64,000 nucleotides of DNA from Schistosoma haematobium (GCF_000699445.3 NC_067196.1:87770364-87834363), one strand, 5' to 3'; shown: positions 41,979 through 52,530, counted from the first letter of the stretch. Translations and numbers: made by a program. Notes: a model not told the origin generated them from the sequence alone.

Positions 41979-42709
41979 TGAATAAAAGAATATGGTTTAC
42001 ATAAACAAAGAAAGACAAAACTAAGCTTAAAAGCAACTTGGTCAATGAACTTGTAAAAAATCTGCTCAGGTTCCTTTAATCCTAAAAAGAGTTGTATGAT
42101 AATTGCCTTTTGGTTCCTGTGAAATTAATGTTAGTCACAGATAAAAATCATCTATAAGGGTAATAGTCATCCAACAGTATGTCAAGAAATCAATCTTTTA
42201 AATAAGGAACAAAACGATAAATGGATTCATTCTATAATCTTAAATTGTGATAAGTAGAACGATAGTCACGATCCTTTTTAACAATTATGTAAAGTGTTTA
42301 AATTAGCAAACTATTCGATCAACTTATGATTCCAATGTTGGATCGTTTTGGAAAAGTCAATTTATATGAAAAAAGAGGTTTCGGATAAGTTCGAACAAAA
42401 TTACCTGTTTTAATGATTTAGTAGATAGTGGTTATGAAATATTTCAGTTGATCATTCGTTTCCATTATCATAAGGTACTTCTTTAAGATCCAAATAAAGG
42501 TATTATCCTTAGGTTTTAAAAAGTAAATACTGTATATCTAATATTTTGGGGGTGATCAAATAAATTTTAAGCCGAGTACAAGAATCATTGCATTCTTTCT
42601 GTTATTGTAACCACTTAGATAGTCAGTATCTAAAATACTGTCATCCATATCACTTTTATAAGAAAATTCAGATTTTGAATAATCGTAATAGAAACAAATT
42701 CAGATTTTT
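41979..42709. other. AT-rich DNA, nothing recognised
   Basis: No supported gene or repeat copy. Confidence 0.45.
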
Positions 42710-42718
42710 AATTATTTA

Positions 42719-43155
42719 ATAGTTGATTTCATGAATCAATTGAAGTTAGACCATCATGGAAAACCTGGAAGCACTGGACGGCTGTTTCATCCTAGTATGG
42801 GACTCCTCAGAATTGTGCATCCACGATCCCGCCTCGTGAGATTCGAACTTAGGATCTATCGGTCTCTCGCGTAAACGCTTAACATCTAGACCACTGAGCC
42901 TGCATCCAACGGCGTTAATATCTGACTTCAACTAATTCACAAAATTGAGTGACACATCCACCATTGTCTTCAGTGAGTTACTATCTCATAACTGACTCAG
43001 TTGAACTCCACTGGTCACTGCTTCTCACTAGAACTCCAGGAAATGCCTCTTGGTCATCTAAGGCTTCCAGGTTTTCTATGGTGATCTAGCTTCGATTGAC
43101 TCATAAATTCAACTATTAAATGACTATACTATCCACAAAACCCTTATCTGATTCA
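42719..43155. mobile_element. SINE-B inverted composite
   Basis: The antisense unit to AGGAAATGCCTCTTG (about 43054) is joined to a sense tail (GGCTTCCAGGTTTTC to ACAAAACCCTTATCTG). Nine-base direct repeats AATTATTTA flank it (42710-42718 and 43156-43164), though AT-richness makes chance agreement possible. The hammerhead keeps CTGAGGA and GAAA but helix I is lost. Confidence 0.7.
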
Positions 43156-43164
43156 AATTATTTA

Positions 43165-43491
43165 CGAATAATATATTAGATAAATGAAAATATTTTTGAT
43201 ACCTCGAATGTTTATACAAAACTTGAATCAAATATGAATATTTTCTGGACATATCTTGAATCAATGTTTACTTAATGACATTTATAATGAACTTAATATT
43301 GGATAATTAATTACTTTGTTGAATAACATTAAAGTATAACATGCGGTCAGTATATAATGTATTGTTGATTACGTAATAAAGTATACACATATATGTTATA
43401 CAGTTGAGTGTTTTTATTGGAAAGTACACCTAATTAGTAATAGTAATTGCTGTACTAAAATAATATATTTCCAGTTACAATGAAGAATTAG
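43165..43491. other. AT-rich DNA, nothing recognised
   Basis: No supported gene or repeat copy. Confidence 0.45.
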
Positions 43492-43503
43492 TTATGTAAA
43501 TAT

Positions 43504-43849
43504 CAGAATGGGTCTTGTGGAGAGTTTTAGAAATTTCACAGGTTGAAATCATGAGTCAGTTGAAGCTAGACCACCATTGAAAACCTGGAAGCACTGGACG
43601 GCCGTTTTGTCCTAGTATGGGACTCCTCAGCAGTGCGCATCCACGATCCCGCACCACGCGGGGCTCGAATCCAGGACCTACTGGCTTCGCGCGCGAGCAC
43701 TTAACCACTAGACCACTGAGCCGGTCGGCATCCGGTGGTGTTAATGTCTAACTTCCACCAATCCATACCAGGACGAAACGGTCGTCCAGTGCTTCCAGGT
43801 TTTCAATGGTGGTCTAGCTTCAACTGACTCATGATTTCAACCTGTGAAA
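43504..43849. mobile_element. SINE-B inverted composite with 12 bp target-site duplication
   Basis: Exact TTATGTAAATAT repeats flank it (43492-43503 and 43850-43861). The antisense part reaches GTGTTAATGTCTAAC (about 43765). The sense part starts inside hammerhead helix II (ACCAGGACGAAACGG). The antisense hammerhead is complete except that GAAA reads AAAA. Confidence 0.85.
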
Positions 43850-43868
43850 TTATGTAAATATATATAGT

Positions 43869-43971
43869 GAGATGATGGAGATTTGTAGCTCCGGTGGATG
43901 ATTTTGATGGAGTTTTGTTGTCTGAGTTGGATGGTTTGGTCGTGGAGCTTTCAGACAACAAAACTCCATCA
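43869..43971. mobile_element. Foldback element D with 13 bp target-site duplication
   Basis: 103 bp between exact AAATATATATAGT repeats (43856-43868 and 43972-43984). The left part runs from GAGATGATGGAGATTTG to GGTCGTGGAGCTTTC. A 19 bp inverted end (GACAACAAAACTCCATCA) follows. It landed within a few bases of the right target-site duplication of the SINE-B composite. Confidence 0.8.
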
Positions 43972-44065
43972 AAATATATATAGTATTTAGTGGACCGAGA
44001 TTTCACTCCAGGTAGATAGCTTGCTACTTATCATCGATATGTACATTTCGCCAATTCTCATATAT

Positions 44066-44487
44066 AATTATCGACTTAAATTGTGTTGGTAAATAACGGA
44101 ATAAAATAAGTCAAATACGAGAATGAAGTTTTGGATACGTGTATTTAATATAATCGTTGATTCAGACAAACGATCGGACAAACGAAGTGAAGAAAGCTAA
44201 GAGAAGAAAGTGAAACGAAACAGAATGACACGCGGTGGAGAAGGCATGTAAGATAATTCGATTTAGTCAAGCATGACTCAATATTTATAATCAGACAAAA
44301 AATAAGTTACAGATACATAATGAATAGGGTAAGTAATTAAAACACATACGATCATATAAGAAACAGTCAGGATTAATAAGCGAATAAGTGACAAGGTAAA
44401 AATTTGGCTTGAGAAGAATGGATAGATTGGTATGTCCAGAGTATAGAATAACCTATGTGTGTTTGAAATAGTATCAGCCCCTACAAG
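44066..44487. repeat. Repeat F, copy 2
   Basis: Matches 23709-24160 along its length (AATTATCGACTTAAATTG, ATAAGTCAAATACGAGAATG, GTCCAGAGTATAGAATAA) and lacks the 25 bp family D piece present there. Class unknown. Confidence 0.6.
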
Positions 44488-45064
44488 TATATATACATAC
44501 ATATAATGACTAGTTGACATTCATCTTTAATGATAAGTATTTTCGACCAGTTTTGCTTTCATTACATAATATGCTTAATGTTTGAATTCTAATGTGGTAG
44601 TTTCTGAGTTCTTTTAATGTCAGACAAGAAGGAGAATATTTCAATCACCCTGGTGATTCAACTTGGATTTCGCATCAGTTAACTTCTAAATTTGATATAA
44701 ATGTTATATTTAAGTTTTACCAATACATTTGATTGGTAAACACAGTTCATCAACCAGAATATACATAAAACAAGAAAATCTTATTGAAACATTAGCGTAA
44801 TTGAAAAACATGTTGCTTAAACGTTTGACTAGGTCTCCATAATAAAACCATGAATGAGTTTAAAGTTTACTGAAGAATGGTTATATATTTACGGTATAAA
44901 CGTCAGACAAAATCGTTTTGTAACAAACAGTTTTATTATCTTTCACAGTTCCTTGAAATTAGTCAGTGTGATTATTATCATTGTCTTCTATCGAAAGAAA
45001 ATTAACGTTATTCCAAAACACTAAGTAATGATTACACTAGTCCTAGTAGTAGCAGTATTAACTT
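44488..45064. other. AT-rich DNA, nothing recognised
   Basis: No supported gene or repeat copy. Confidence 0.45.
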
Positions 45065-45340
45065 AGTCAAGGAGAACGCAAGAGGGCACAACCAACTGTA
45101 CTCGATGACAAAATTACAGAATCTCTTAGTAAAAACTGAGAATCATACAGTAAACAGTTTGTTTGCAAAATATTAGTCTATCATCTCAGAATTCATTGTT
45201 CCTTCGTTTCCACACCAATTATTCCTTGTTCTCGTTCTTTTTTCTTTGATATTCCTTACCTTTTGCATCCAGGCATTTCACTTTAGATTGATGATACATA
45301 CTACTTATATCTGTCGACGCCTTTAGCAAACACCACAGTG
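45065..45340 (-). mobile_element. LTR-1 family, solo LTR-like copy
   Basis: Minus-strand copy with its plus-strand right end AGCAAACACCACAG and the TATA-like region at 45300-45310. It ends about 20 bp before an RTE tail. Confidence 0.5.
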
Positions 45341-45361
45341 ATAATCAATATTAAATGAATA

Positions 45362-45884
45362 TTACTTACTTACTTCTGTTACTCCCAATAGAGTATAGGT
45401 CACCAACCAGCATTCTCAAACACACTCTGTCCCACTCTGCTTTCCTTTCTAGTTCTATCCAATTCTTGTTCATTCTTCTATTGTCTCTCTGTCTGTCTAT
45501 CTCCATTTCTCGACGTAATGTGTTCTCTGGTCTTCCTCTCCTCCTCCTCCTCCTCCTCCTCCTCCTCCTCCTCCTCCTCATAGTCCTTCTCCTTTGGCCT
45601 TGAGGATTACATGTGAATGCTTACATTGTGACGCAGTTGGGTGCTTTGCTTAATGTGTGTCCTATCCACTTCCGCCTCTTCTTCCTGATTTCTTCCTTCA
45701 CCGGGGTCTGGTTTGTTCTCTTGTACAATAGGTTGTTGCTGATAGTGTTTGACCAACGGATCTGAAGTATTTTGTGTAGACAATTTTTAATAAACACTTG
45801 TATGTTCTGGATAATGGTTTTCGTATTTCTCCATGTTTCCATTCCATACAATAGAACTGTGTTGACATTTGTATTGAAATTAAA
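45362..45884 (-). mobile_element. RTE LINE 3' fragment, second subfamily
   Basis: The minus-strand tail starts at 45362. The body covers the segment equivalent to [16 protein letters not shown] and a basic C-terminus, and carries an expanded CTC tract at 45538-45582. The 5' end is fused to repeat G at AATTTCAATAC, the same junction as in the plus copy near 56029. Confidence 0.75.
45538..45582. repeat. (CTC)n trinucleotide tract inside RTE copy
   Basis: About 14 CTC units on the plus strand. The equivalent point at 31.91 kb has about 5 units. At 56.32 kb it is GGA followed by GAA repeats. Confidence 0.85.
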
Positions 45885-45990
45885 CCAATATTATATATAA
45901 GAACATTCGTGAAAATGCGATTGAATAGTTTTACAGTACTTGGTCACTAAGTGGATATAAGACATTCTTCCACTTTAAGTTAAGATAATT
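45885..45990 (-). repeat. Repeat G joined to RTE
   Basis: The inverted counterpart of 55919-56028, including ACTTGGTCACTAAGT and AAGACATTCTTCCACTTTAA. It is fused to an RTE 3' end at the same base position in both places. Confidence 0.6.
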
Positions 45991-46455
45991 AATCAATCAA
46001 ATGAATGGTAACTTTGGACATTTCAATAGAAAACACTGGTTCAATGTCGACATTATCATATCATCAATGCATTATAGATATATATCACTTGTGTGTCTTC
46101 TTTTTGTGTTTGTGTGTATGTGTGTGTAAATTGTAATATTCTCACATTTTTATTAAATATAATTAATAATGACTACATTTCATTTTCACTGTAGAATATC
46201 TCACTAGAACATGCTTAATTATTGTTCAAACATGAAAAGAACAAAAAAAAACAAATAAGCATAGCAATTAATTCACATGTTAACATTAATACCTCTGTTG
46301 TAAATCGAAGTGTTTTTCATGTTGATAACTTGTTTCAACATCATCATCATCATAATCATCATCATCATGTTGAATATTGTAAGAATATTCTAATATGAAT
46401 AAGCTTTATCTTCAAATAATTGAATTCAATGCCAAGTTATCTCTTAAGTATTCAG
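45991..46455. other. AT-rich DNA with short ATC/CAT runs
   Basis: A small (CAT)n-like stretch near 46340-46367. Nothing else supported. Confidence 0.5.
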
Positions 46456-46575
46456 TTTCAATTTGGAAAAGGACAGGAGACTTGATGGCCTGTGTTAGTC
46501 CTGGCAATGATGGTCTTTCAGTTAATCCACCTTTCTTTTGAAAGAGTCGTTGATGATTCGATCTCACTTTCAATT
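46456..46575 (-). mobile_element. CR1/Jockey-like LINE 3' scrap
   Basis: The minus strand corresponds to the 3' end of the fragment at 48226-48425 (complement of TGTGTTAGTCCTGGCAATG and of CCTTTCTTTTGAAAGAGTC), encoding the DSFKRKVN-like end in degraded form. Confidence 0.55.
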
Positions 46576-46668
46576 AGATATAATATGATTATATTCAGTC
46601 ATTTCATATATGTATATAAAAGTAAGGAATATTTTAGTAAATATTGTTTTGAATAGATTTATCATGTT

Positions 46669-47454
46669 GCCAAGACTCTAATTTATGGATAAACCAATCA
46701 GAAGCGTTTTAGAGATTTCAAGGTTACGGCGACAACGTCAGTGCTTAATGCTAACGTACGATCGGTTCACAAAGGATTTTGTACAAAACGTGATAATTGA
46801 GCGGCTATAACAAATAAAACGGCAAGACTATAATTTGTGGACGAATCAATCAGCTACAAGTTAATACATCTCGGATTTTAACACGAAAGCCTTTCATCCA
46901 CTTGGCTAAATAAATTTCTGGCATTATGGCTCATGTCAGTTCGTGATGAAAACCCCATATATAATTCCTAACTAAGGCAAATTACGACAATTATTGCGAA
47001 CTGGATACCAAAAGCATCAGTAACGCTAGTTGCAGCCAGGTACTACAATATATACGGATGGTTGGAGGGCGTACAGACGCCAACATAGACTTGGTTATGT
47101 GCATCATGTCGTTGTCCACAAAAGGCGTTTTGTGGACCCAACAACCGGAGTACACATAGACAATATTGAAGCTGTATGGTCGAGTATGAAGGAGTTTTTG
47201 AGACTTTATCATGGCTCCAGAGGCTGACTATTATGTAGCCATATAGATGATTTCCTCTACTGTATGCATTATGATTTTAGAACCTCTATACCTCTTTTTA
47301 ACCTTGACAAGTGTTTGAACCACGTGTATCTACTTTATTTCTTTTGTTTTGTATAATATATTTTTACTCTATACTGACTTTTTGCTGACTGGCTAATGTT
47401 TCTCAAGGCCACTTCAGATTCGTTCGAAGGTCGTCCATAAATTAGAGACACGCC
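46669..47454 (+). mobile_element. Merlin DNA transposon, internally rearranged
   Basis: 786 bp bounded by exact 8 bp direct repeats ATCATGTT (46661-46668 and 47455-47462), the duplication size known for Merlin. Terminal repeats match at CTCTAATTTATGGA and its complement near 47432-47445. A piece of the related MITE (minus orientation, 46826-46975) is nested inside, replacing the N-terminal coding part. Confidence 0.85.
47030..47330 (+). pseudogene. Merlin (IS1016-type) transposase, C-terminal half
   Basis: The frame 47030-47227 shows PGTTIYTDGWRAYRR (second catalytic D in TDGW), GYVHHVVVHKRRFVDPTTG and NIEAVWSSMKEFLR (catalytic E followed by W). These are typical of Merlin/IS1595-group DDE transposases. 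A stop (TAG) precedes this part in frame, so the listed start is not a true start. After 47227 a frameshift leads to a continuing DDFLYCMHYDFRTS-like end. The N-terminal zinc-binding region and first D are missing. Confidence 0.8.
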
Positions 47455-47488
47455 ATCATGTTTTCTAGTTATGAATCTATACTTCTCT

Positions 47489-47491
<3 letters not shown>

Positions 47492-47532
<41 letters not shown>
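47492..47532. repeat. (TA)n microsatellite
   Basis: About 20 TA units directly before an R500 copy. Confidence 0.95.
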
Positions 47533-47535
<3 letters not shown>

Positions 47536-47546
47536 TTCTGGCAATG

Positions 47547-48034
47547 CAGCCCCCAAATGCCCTGGTACGACCGAGAATAGGAAGTGTCAGATCTCCCCCT
47601 CCAAATGCTCTCACATGGCCACATGCATACAACCACTGCCAGGGAAGTCCTACTAACTGCTTTCTCAAGGTGGAGGTGTTTTTCACGAAATTGAGAGGAT
47701 GAAAAGCGAATATCCGGTACTTTATACGGGTTGTAGGATATGGAGGGTTTACCTAGGGAAGTTAGAAGACCCTGATTCCATACCAATCGTGCACATGGGC
47801 TTCAGTATTATCATGGGGCAACAAATGACGTATGAACCAATTATTTGTCACCGGCTACCATGGGACTGCATCTCCTGATGTTCCTCCACTTCCTTGTGGA
47901 TCAGGCCTTTATGTCAACGGCCCGGGGTGTGGCCTTCTAAGAAAACCACCTGCTTCGATTTGGGCACCCGGGCAGTACCCCAGCCCTCACACAACTCGAA
48001 TGATTTATGTGGCACATATCTATTTGGTGCCTCC
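47547..48034 (+). mobile_element. R500 retroposon copy lacking its tail
   Basis: Runs from AGCCCCCAAATGCCC to TTGGTGCCTCCGTGG, then switches directly to a LINE fragment where the (AAATA)n tail is expected. This suggests a deletion or a later insertion at the 3' end. Confidence 0.7.
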
Positions 48035-48039
48035 GTGGC

Positions 48040-48425
48040 TCTTGGTGGCAATGCTAGTCTCTCAGCTGATCCAACTTTCTTCTGAAAGTGTCGACAAGTG
48101 AAGGCTCAATCACGTGCTGAAGTAATGAATTCCATTCATTGATGATTCGATGAGAAATTCGATAGTCAGTTGACAAGTAATTTTTGTGAACTTTTTTGGA
48201 ATGTCTTCGTGAATTCTTTGTTTTGGAAGACAGGAGAATCCAGAATAAATTACTTGTCAGCTGACTATCGAATTTCCTATCGAATCATTAACGAATGGAA
48301 TACATTATCTCAAAATGTAATTGAATCTCCATCTGTTGACTCTTTCAAAAGAAAGGTGAATTAACTGAGAGACCATCATTGCCAGGACTAACACAGACCA
48401 CTTAGCCTCCTGTCCTTTGCAAACT
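48040..48425. mobile_element. CR1/Jockey-like LINE 3' ends, head-to-head
   Basis: A minus-strand copy (48040-48185) and a plus-strand copy (48226-48425) of the same LINE C-terminus face each other. The plus copy encodes SRINYLSADYRISYRIINEW then NTLSQNVIESPSVDSFKRK before TAA at 48362-48364. The order of Arg/Ile-Asn-x-Trp-Asn and SFK is typical of the end of CR1/Jockey-type polyproteins. Confidence 0.6.
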
Positions 48426-49049
48426 GACGTATGATATGATGACTATTCAAAGTAGAGCTTTTTAAAGTTTCGTTTTAATTTTCGAATATTATTTAACCTG
48501 TGTATTTCCAGGCACTTCGATATGAAGTTTTTATGGAAGAAAAGTATATGGACGATACTAAACAGCTTTCTAACCGAAGATAAAACTGTTTGATTAGATA
48601 ACAATATATGAAGATGAAGCAGTTCATTTAGAGTTTATAAACAGTTTTAAAATGAATAAAGAATCTTTATAAATGAATGATTAGTTTCTTATTAACTGTA
48701 ATGTAAGAATGAGTATCGCTTCACTTCCCCCAGAATACTTACTTAAAATATAAACATTCGAAACACCGATAGATGTATATCTCTTGTTTAAATTTTATCT
48801 CTCTTCTTGAAAATAAGGACGAAACGGTTTTCGACATTTCCGTTTACAATATATTTGTAAGGTTTCCAATATTCGAACCAATTACTTTACAGCTTTTTTC
48901 CGTATACACAATCATATACATCGAAAACTAAGTGAATAAAAAGTGTTGTCCAATAAACTTCTGATAGATCATAGAGTTGTATTACGTTCGATCCAGTAGG
49001 TTTACGGTAATCGCAAATGTTTTTTTAACAATTTTGCTATAGTAATACC
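48426..49049. other. AT-rich DNA, nothing recognised
   Basis: No supported gene or repeat copy. Confidence 0.45.
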
Positions 49050-49486
49050 AGAATGGGTTTTGTGGAGAGTTTTAGAAATTTCACTGGTTGAAATCCTGAG
49101 TCGATTGAAGCTAGATCACCATGGAAAACCTGGAAGCACTGGACGGCCGTTTCGTCCTAGTATGGGACTCCTCAGCAGTGCGCACCCACGACCTCGCCCC
49201 CTGCGAGATTCGAACCCAAGACCTACTGGTTTCGCGCGCGAGCACTTAACCACTAGACCACTGAGACGGTCGGCATCCAACGGTGTTAATGTCTAACTTC
49301 AACCAATCCACGAAGTTGCGCCACCGTACACCATTGTCTTCAGTGAGTTGTTATCTCACAACAGACCTGGTTGAACTCCACTGGTAACGGCTTCCCACTA
49401 GAACCCCAGGAGTATCTCTTGAAGTCAGTCACTAGTGAGCGGTTGATTATTATCAGAATGGGTTTTGTGGAGAATTTTAGGAATTT
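49050..49486 (-). mobile_element. SINE-B full unit plus start of a tandem second unit
   Basis: A complete minus-strand unit runs 49050-49452 (CAGAATGGGTTTTGTGG to GTGAGCGGTTGATTATTAT, 403 bp). It is followed by CAGAATGGGTTTTGTGG again (49453-49486), the terminal 34 bp of another unit. There an RTE fragment starts abruptly. This is the best full-length reference for the unit. Confidence 0.85.
49136..49181 (-). ncRNA. Hammerhead ribozyme in SINE-B, fully intact core
   Basis: On the minus strand: GCACTG/CAGTGC helix I, CTGAGGA, GTCC/GGAC with loop CATACTA, GAAA, ACG/CGT with loop GC, cleavage after GTC between 49142 and 49141. It lies within the complete unit whose tRNA-like head (B box GGTTCGAATCT) is about 30 bp upstream in sense. 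Confidence 0.85.
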
Positions 49487-49700
49487 CACATTGCGAAAAT
49501 CACCAAACTGCATCACGAGGCATGCGATAACTTGGAATCCTGAAGGGAAACGAAAAAGAGGAAGGCCAAAGAACACACTGCATCGAGAATTGGAAACAGA
49601 CATCGAAAGAAGGAATAGCAACTGGAAACGACTGGAAATTATTTTCAGGGACAGATTTGGATGACGAATGCTGGTGAGCAGTCTATGCTTTTCAAAAAAA
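49487..49700 (+). mobile_element. RTE LINE 3' fragment fused to SINE-B end
   Basis: The open frame gives [20 protein letters not shown] and [20 protein letters not shown], the end of the RTE protein. The tail is replaced by TTTTCAAAAAAAATTAG. The junction at 49484-49490 shares CACATTGCG-like sequence between SINE-B and RTE. Confidence 0.75.
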
Positions 49701-50212
49701 ATTAGTTGATATCTTCCTTGACTTCTTGTTGATATCTTTATCGTTGTTCATTTTTTCGTAAGTTCGTCTTCTCACTATGATCTGCCTTGTTCATTGCTAT
49801 TTGGATAATTAAAGGGATCATTTACATACTTCTTACCAAGAAATATGTCATGGTTTCTACTTCAATAAGTTTATTTTTTCTTCTTAAATTTTGGCCTACT
49901 TCCTATGTTGGTATCATACTGTTTAATATTTTCGTATTTACCATAATATCAGTTCACCCCTCATTAATTCGTTCTATTTACTTTTGCTATGACAAATCAT
50001 GTAATCCTTTATTCATTGACTTATAAACTACATGGTTAGTTTAATAATTCATATATCTTCACATAAATATTATTCTATATGAGAGTAAAACTGATAATGT
50101 AACTCAGATCAGTATTATTTTCTTCTAGGTGTTGTTCATATGAAACACATCATTTAAGAATGAATAATTATGGAAATATTTCAATAAATAATGGTTTTTT
50201 AAAGGGTTGCTC
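49701..50212. other. AT-rich DNA, nothing recognised
   Basis: An open frame at 49787-50026 has no recognisable homology or gene signals and is not called. Confidence 0.4.
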
Positions 50213-50430
50213 AAGATCATAGATCGATTAAAGTTGATTAATATCACTATTGGATGGTGGTTTAGAGGTTAAGAGTTTGAGCGCGAGACCTAAGGTCCTG
50301 GATTTGAGTTCCACGTGCGGGATTATGGATGCGCACTGCTGAGGAGTCCCATACTAAGACGAAATAGTCATCTAGTGCACACAGGTTTTAGCTTAGATCG
50401 ACACATGAATTGAATCGTTAAATTTCAATC
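50213..50430 (+). mobile_element. SINE-B copy, sense on plus, diverged
   Basis: tRNA-like head (GTGGTTTAGAGGTTAAGAG, B box GGATTTGAGTTCC), hammerhead with CTGAGGA and GAAA kept but helix II (GTCC/AGAC) and helix III (ATAGTCAT) weakened, and a short tail. Confidence 0.7.
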
Positions 50431-50703
50431 CTCATTTGAGTATTGATCCGCAGTCAAATTTAAGACTAACAATTCATTCAATTTGGGATTTATAACTCAT
50501 ATGCACTTGGAATCAAATATCGGTATCTGTTTTTCAGGTTTCAATTATTCTTTATTTACGGGAACATTTTTAAAATAGTAGCTTACTGTACATTGATGAT
50601 AAAAAATTATTTAATGTATTAACATTTTTAATCACACATAACTAGTGGTCTGTCCTATTACAAGAAACGAGGTTTATGCAGTAAATTTTGAACATATAAA
50701 TCA

Positions 50704-50888
50704 AATAGGACGGAATGCGCGTCAAACTGGATTCCACTCCTAGCCACTATCCATCATTGCTTACAAAAAGCTTGTGAATTAGCGCAATATCAAGGCATAT
50801 GCACAGTATGCACACATGCCAATAACAGACTGATCAGTTGCAGTCTTAAACCTCAATGGGAAGATACAAGCCAAACAATACCAAGTTA
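50704..50888 (+). mobile_element. SINE-A, 5' truncated inside the hammerhead
   Basis: Flanked by ATATAAATCA (50694-50703 and 50889-50898). It starts AATAGGACGGAATGCGCG, that is, within hammerhead helix II, and ends ACCAAGTTAA. The truncation point falls in the ribozyme fold. Confidence 0.8.
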
Positions 50889-50898
50889 ATATAAATCA

Positions 50899-52117
50899 GT
50901 GATTGAAAATGATGAGTTTAAAGTAATAAATCGATAAAATATAAATGATTACTAATACCAAAGTCCTATTTCCATGACTTCATTTCTTATTTCATTAATC
51001 CTACTACCCATTGATTTTTTCAGTTCAACTCAATGTTATGAATATTGACTGTTCTCGTCAGCTGCGAAATGAATTCATGCTATTCTGCTAGAATTTTGTT
51101 CTTTCTCTTTTCAAAATGATAAAGGGAACTATGTGTATGAAATATAGACTGTACTAGATGGTTAGAAGTAATCGGCAAGAAAACATGAATTTGAGTTGTT
51201 TGCTATTTCGAATTTATCGACAAGGAGACTGTTGCTCCCTAAGGGATTCAAACCTATGTCGTCACTGAGTTATTCGAACTTAAAATGATTTACTATACAA
51301 TCCCCATTGAAAAAGACCCTTGTTTTGATCAGGCTGTAAAATAATGTAATTCTTTTTTATTATTCAACGGAAAAGGCAATTTGTTAATAGAGAATAGAAT
51401 TTCCCAGATACTTTTGCCCTAAATTAAGTCTAATTTCATAAAATCCTTGTTGTTCAAACTTAAATCATATTTACTAATGTTAATATTGTATATTTCAGAC
51501 TTGATATAATTCTTGTTACTTTACAGATCTAACCATTGGTTGGCATCAACGTTTAAACTTAACTGTATTCTTACACAGGTTAATATTTAAATCAGCATAT
51601 TTGCTTCTTCAAGGTGACAGAGAGAGAGAGAGACGTATGAAGATTTTTTTATAATTAACAGGACTGAATGAACATCTGTACGTTTCCATATAGCTCATAT
51701 ATGTGTTTGTTGCTTTGCCAACCTTAGACTATATAATTTCTCTTGTATAGTAGGGGGGGGAGATTTTTCAAAGACTTAATTCAATTACAATGCAAATAAT
51801 AATAATAATCAGAAAACAGTAGTTTCTGTCTATAGATATATGTATTTAAAACACCTGTTGGTCTTCTATTAACAAGACGTGACTTTTTATGTGAAGGCTT
51901 TTAGTCGACGACTGTCACTTAGCTGTATTTTTTTCCCGCAAAAATAAACCCATTTCTTCTTTATAGGTCAAACTTTGAAAAAATAAAAGTTTTTCCTTAT
52001 TAAATTTAACGTGGTGTGAATAATACTCATTGGCTTGAGGTTAAACGTTCGTTGAAAGACCTGAGATTTTAGATTTGACCCCCAGTCGGGGTCGTCAATA
52101 ATTTCTAACTGTCAACA
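50899..52117. other. AT-rich DNA with minor fragments
   Basis: A small Penelope-terminal-like piece at 51045-51100 (TCTCGTCAGCTGCGAAATG, GCTATTCTGC), a short GA run at 51620 and a G run at 51750. No gene supported. Confidence 0.45.
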
Positions 52118-52530
52118 TGCTAGGTTTGAATCTATCACGAGTTCACTTAATCGCCGAACGAGAACAAGACTCAGTGACCAAAGACCAGTAAGCTAGCTAT
52201 TGATGCGTCTCAGCCCCGCTAACTAGAGGGAGAAGTCCAAACTCGGAATGGGAAATATATTCTGCAAAACAGCCAGAAACAAGCGATAACTACAAACACA
52301 ATTCAAAACGTATATATACAGTGCAAAATCGTCCTTGGGAAGAGTTACCAAATAGCATACTGAAAGACTCAACGGACCAATAGCATTTAAGATATTTCCC
52401 AGTGGGAAATACAACATGATGGTGACAAGAGTGATTTTGGCGCGAAAACAAAGAAATTCAAATTTTCCAAATAAAATTACAAAATTAGGTCCTTTCGCAA
52501 GTGATTTCTGGGGATCTAACGTCTCCAACA
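52118..52530 (-). mobile_element. LTR-2 family, solo LTR-like copy
   Basis: 413 bp with TG/CA ends, highly similar to 24329-24725. Flanks CAACA and CAAGA differ by one base, like the first copy's flanks. On the minus strand it begins TGTTGGAGACG. Confidence 0.65.

Noticed and set aside
45366..45603. Leu-rich or Arg-rich open frames resembling a membrane or basic protein
   Set aside because: They are created by the CTC tract within an RTE fragment.
49787..50026. 79-residue hydrophobic open frame as a membrane protein gene
   Set aside because: AT-rich DNA readily gives Phe/Ile/Leu-rich frames. There is no splice site, promoter, poly(A) or conservation evidence.
51045..51100. Penelope hammerhead copy
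   Set aside because: Parts of the motif are present but in mixed orientation and with a deletion between core halves. It is treated as a scrap.
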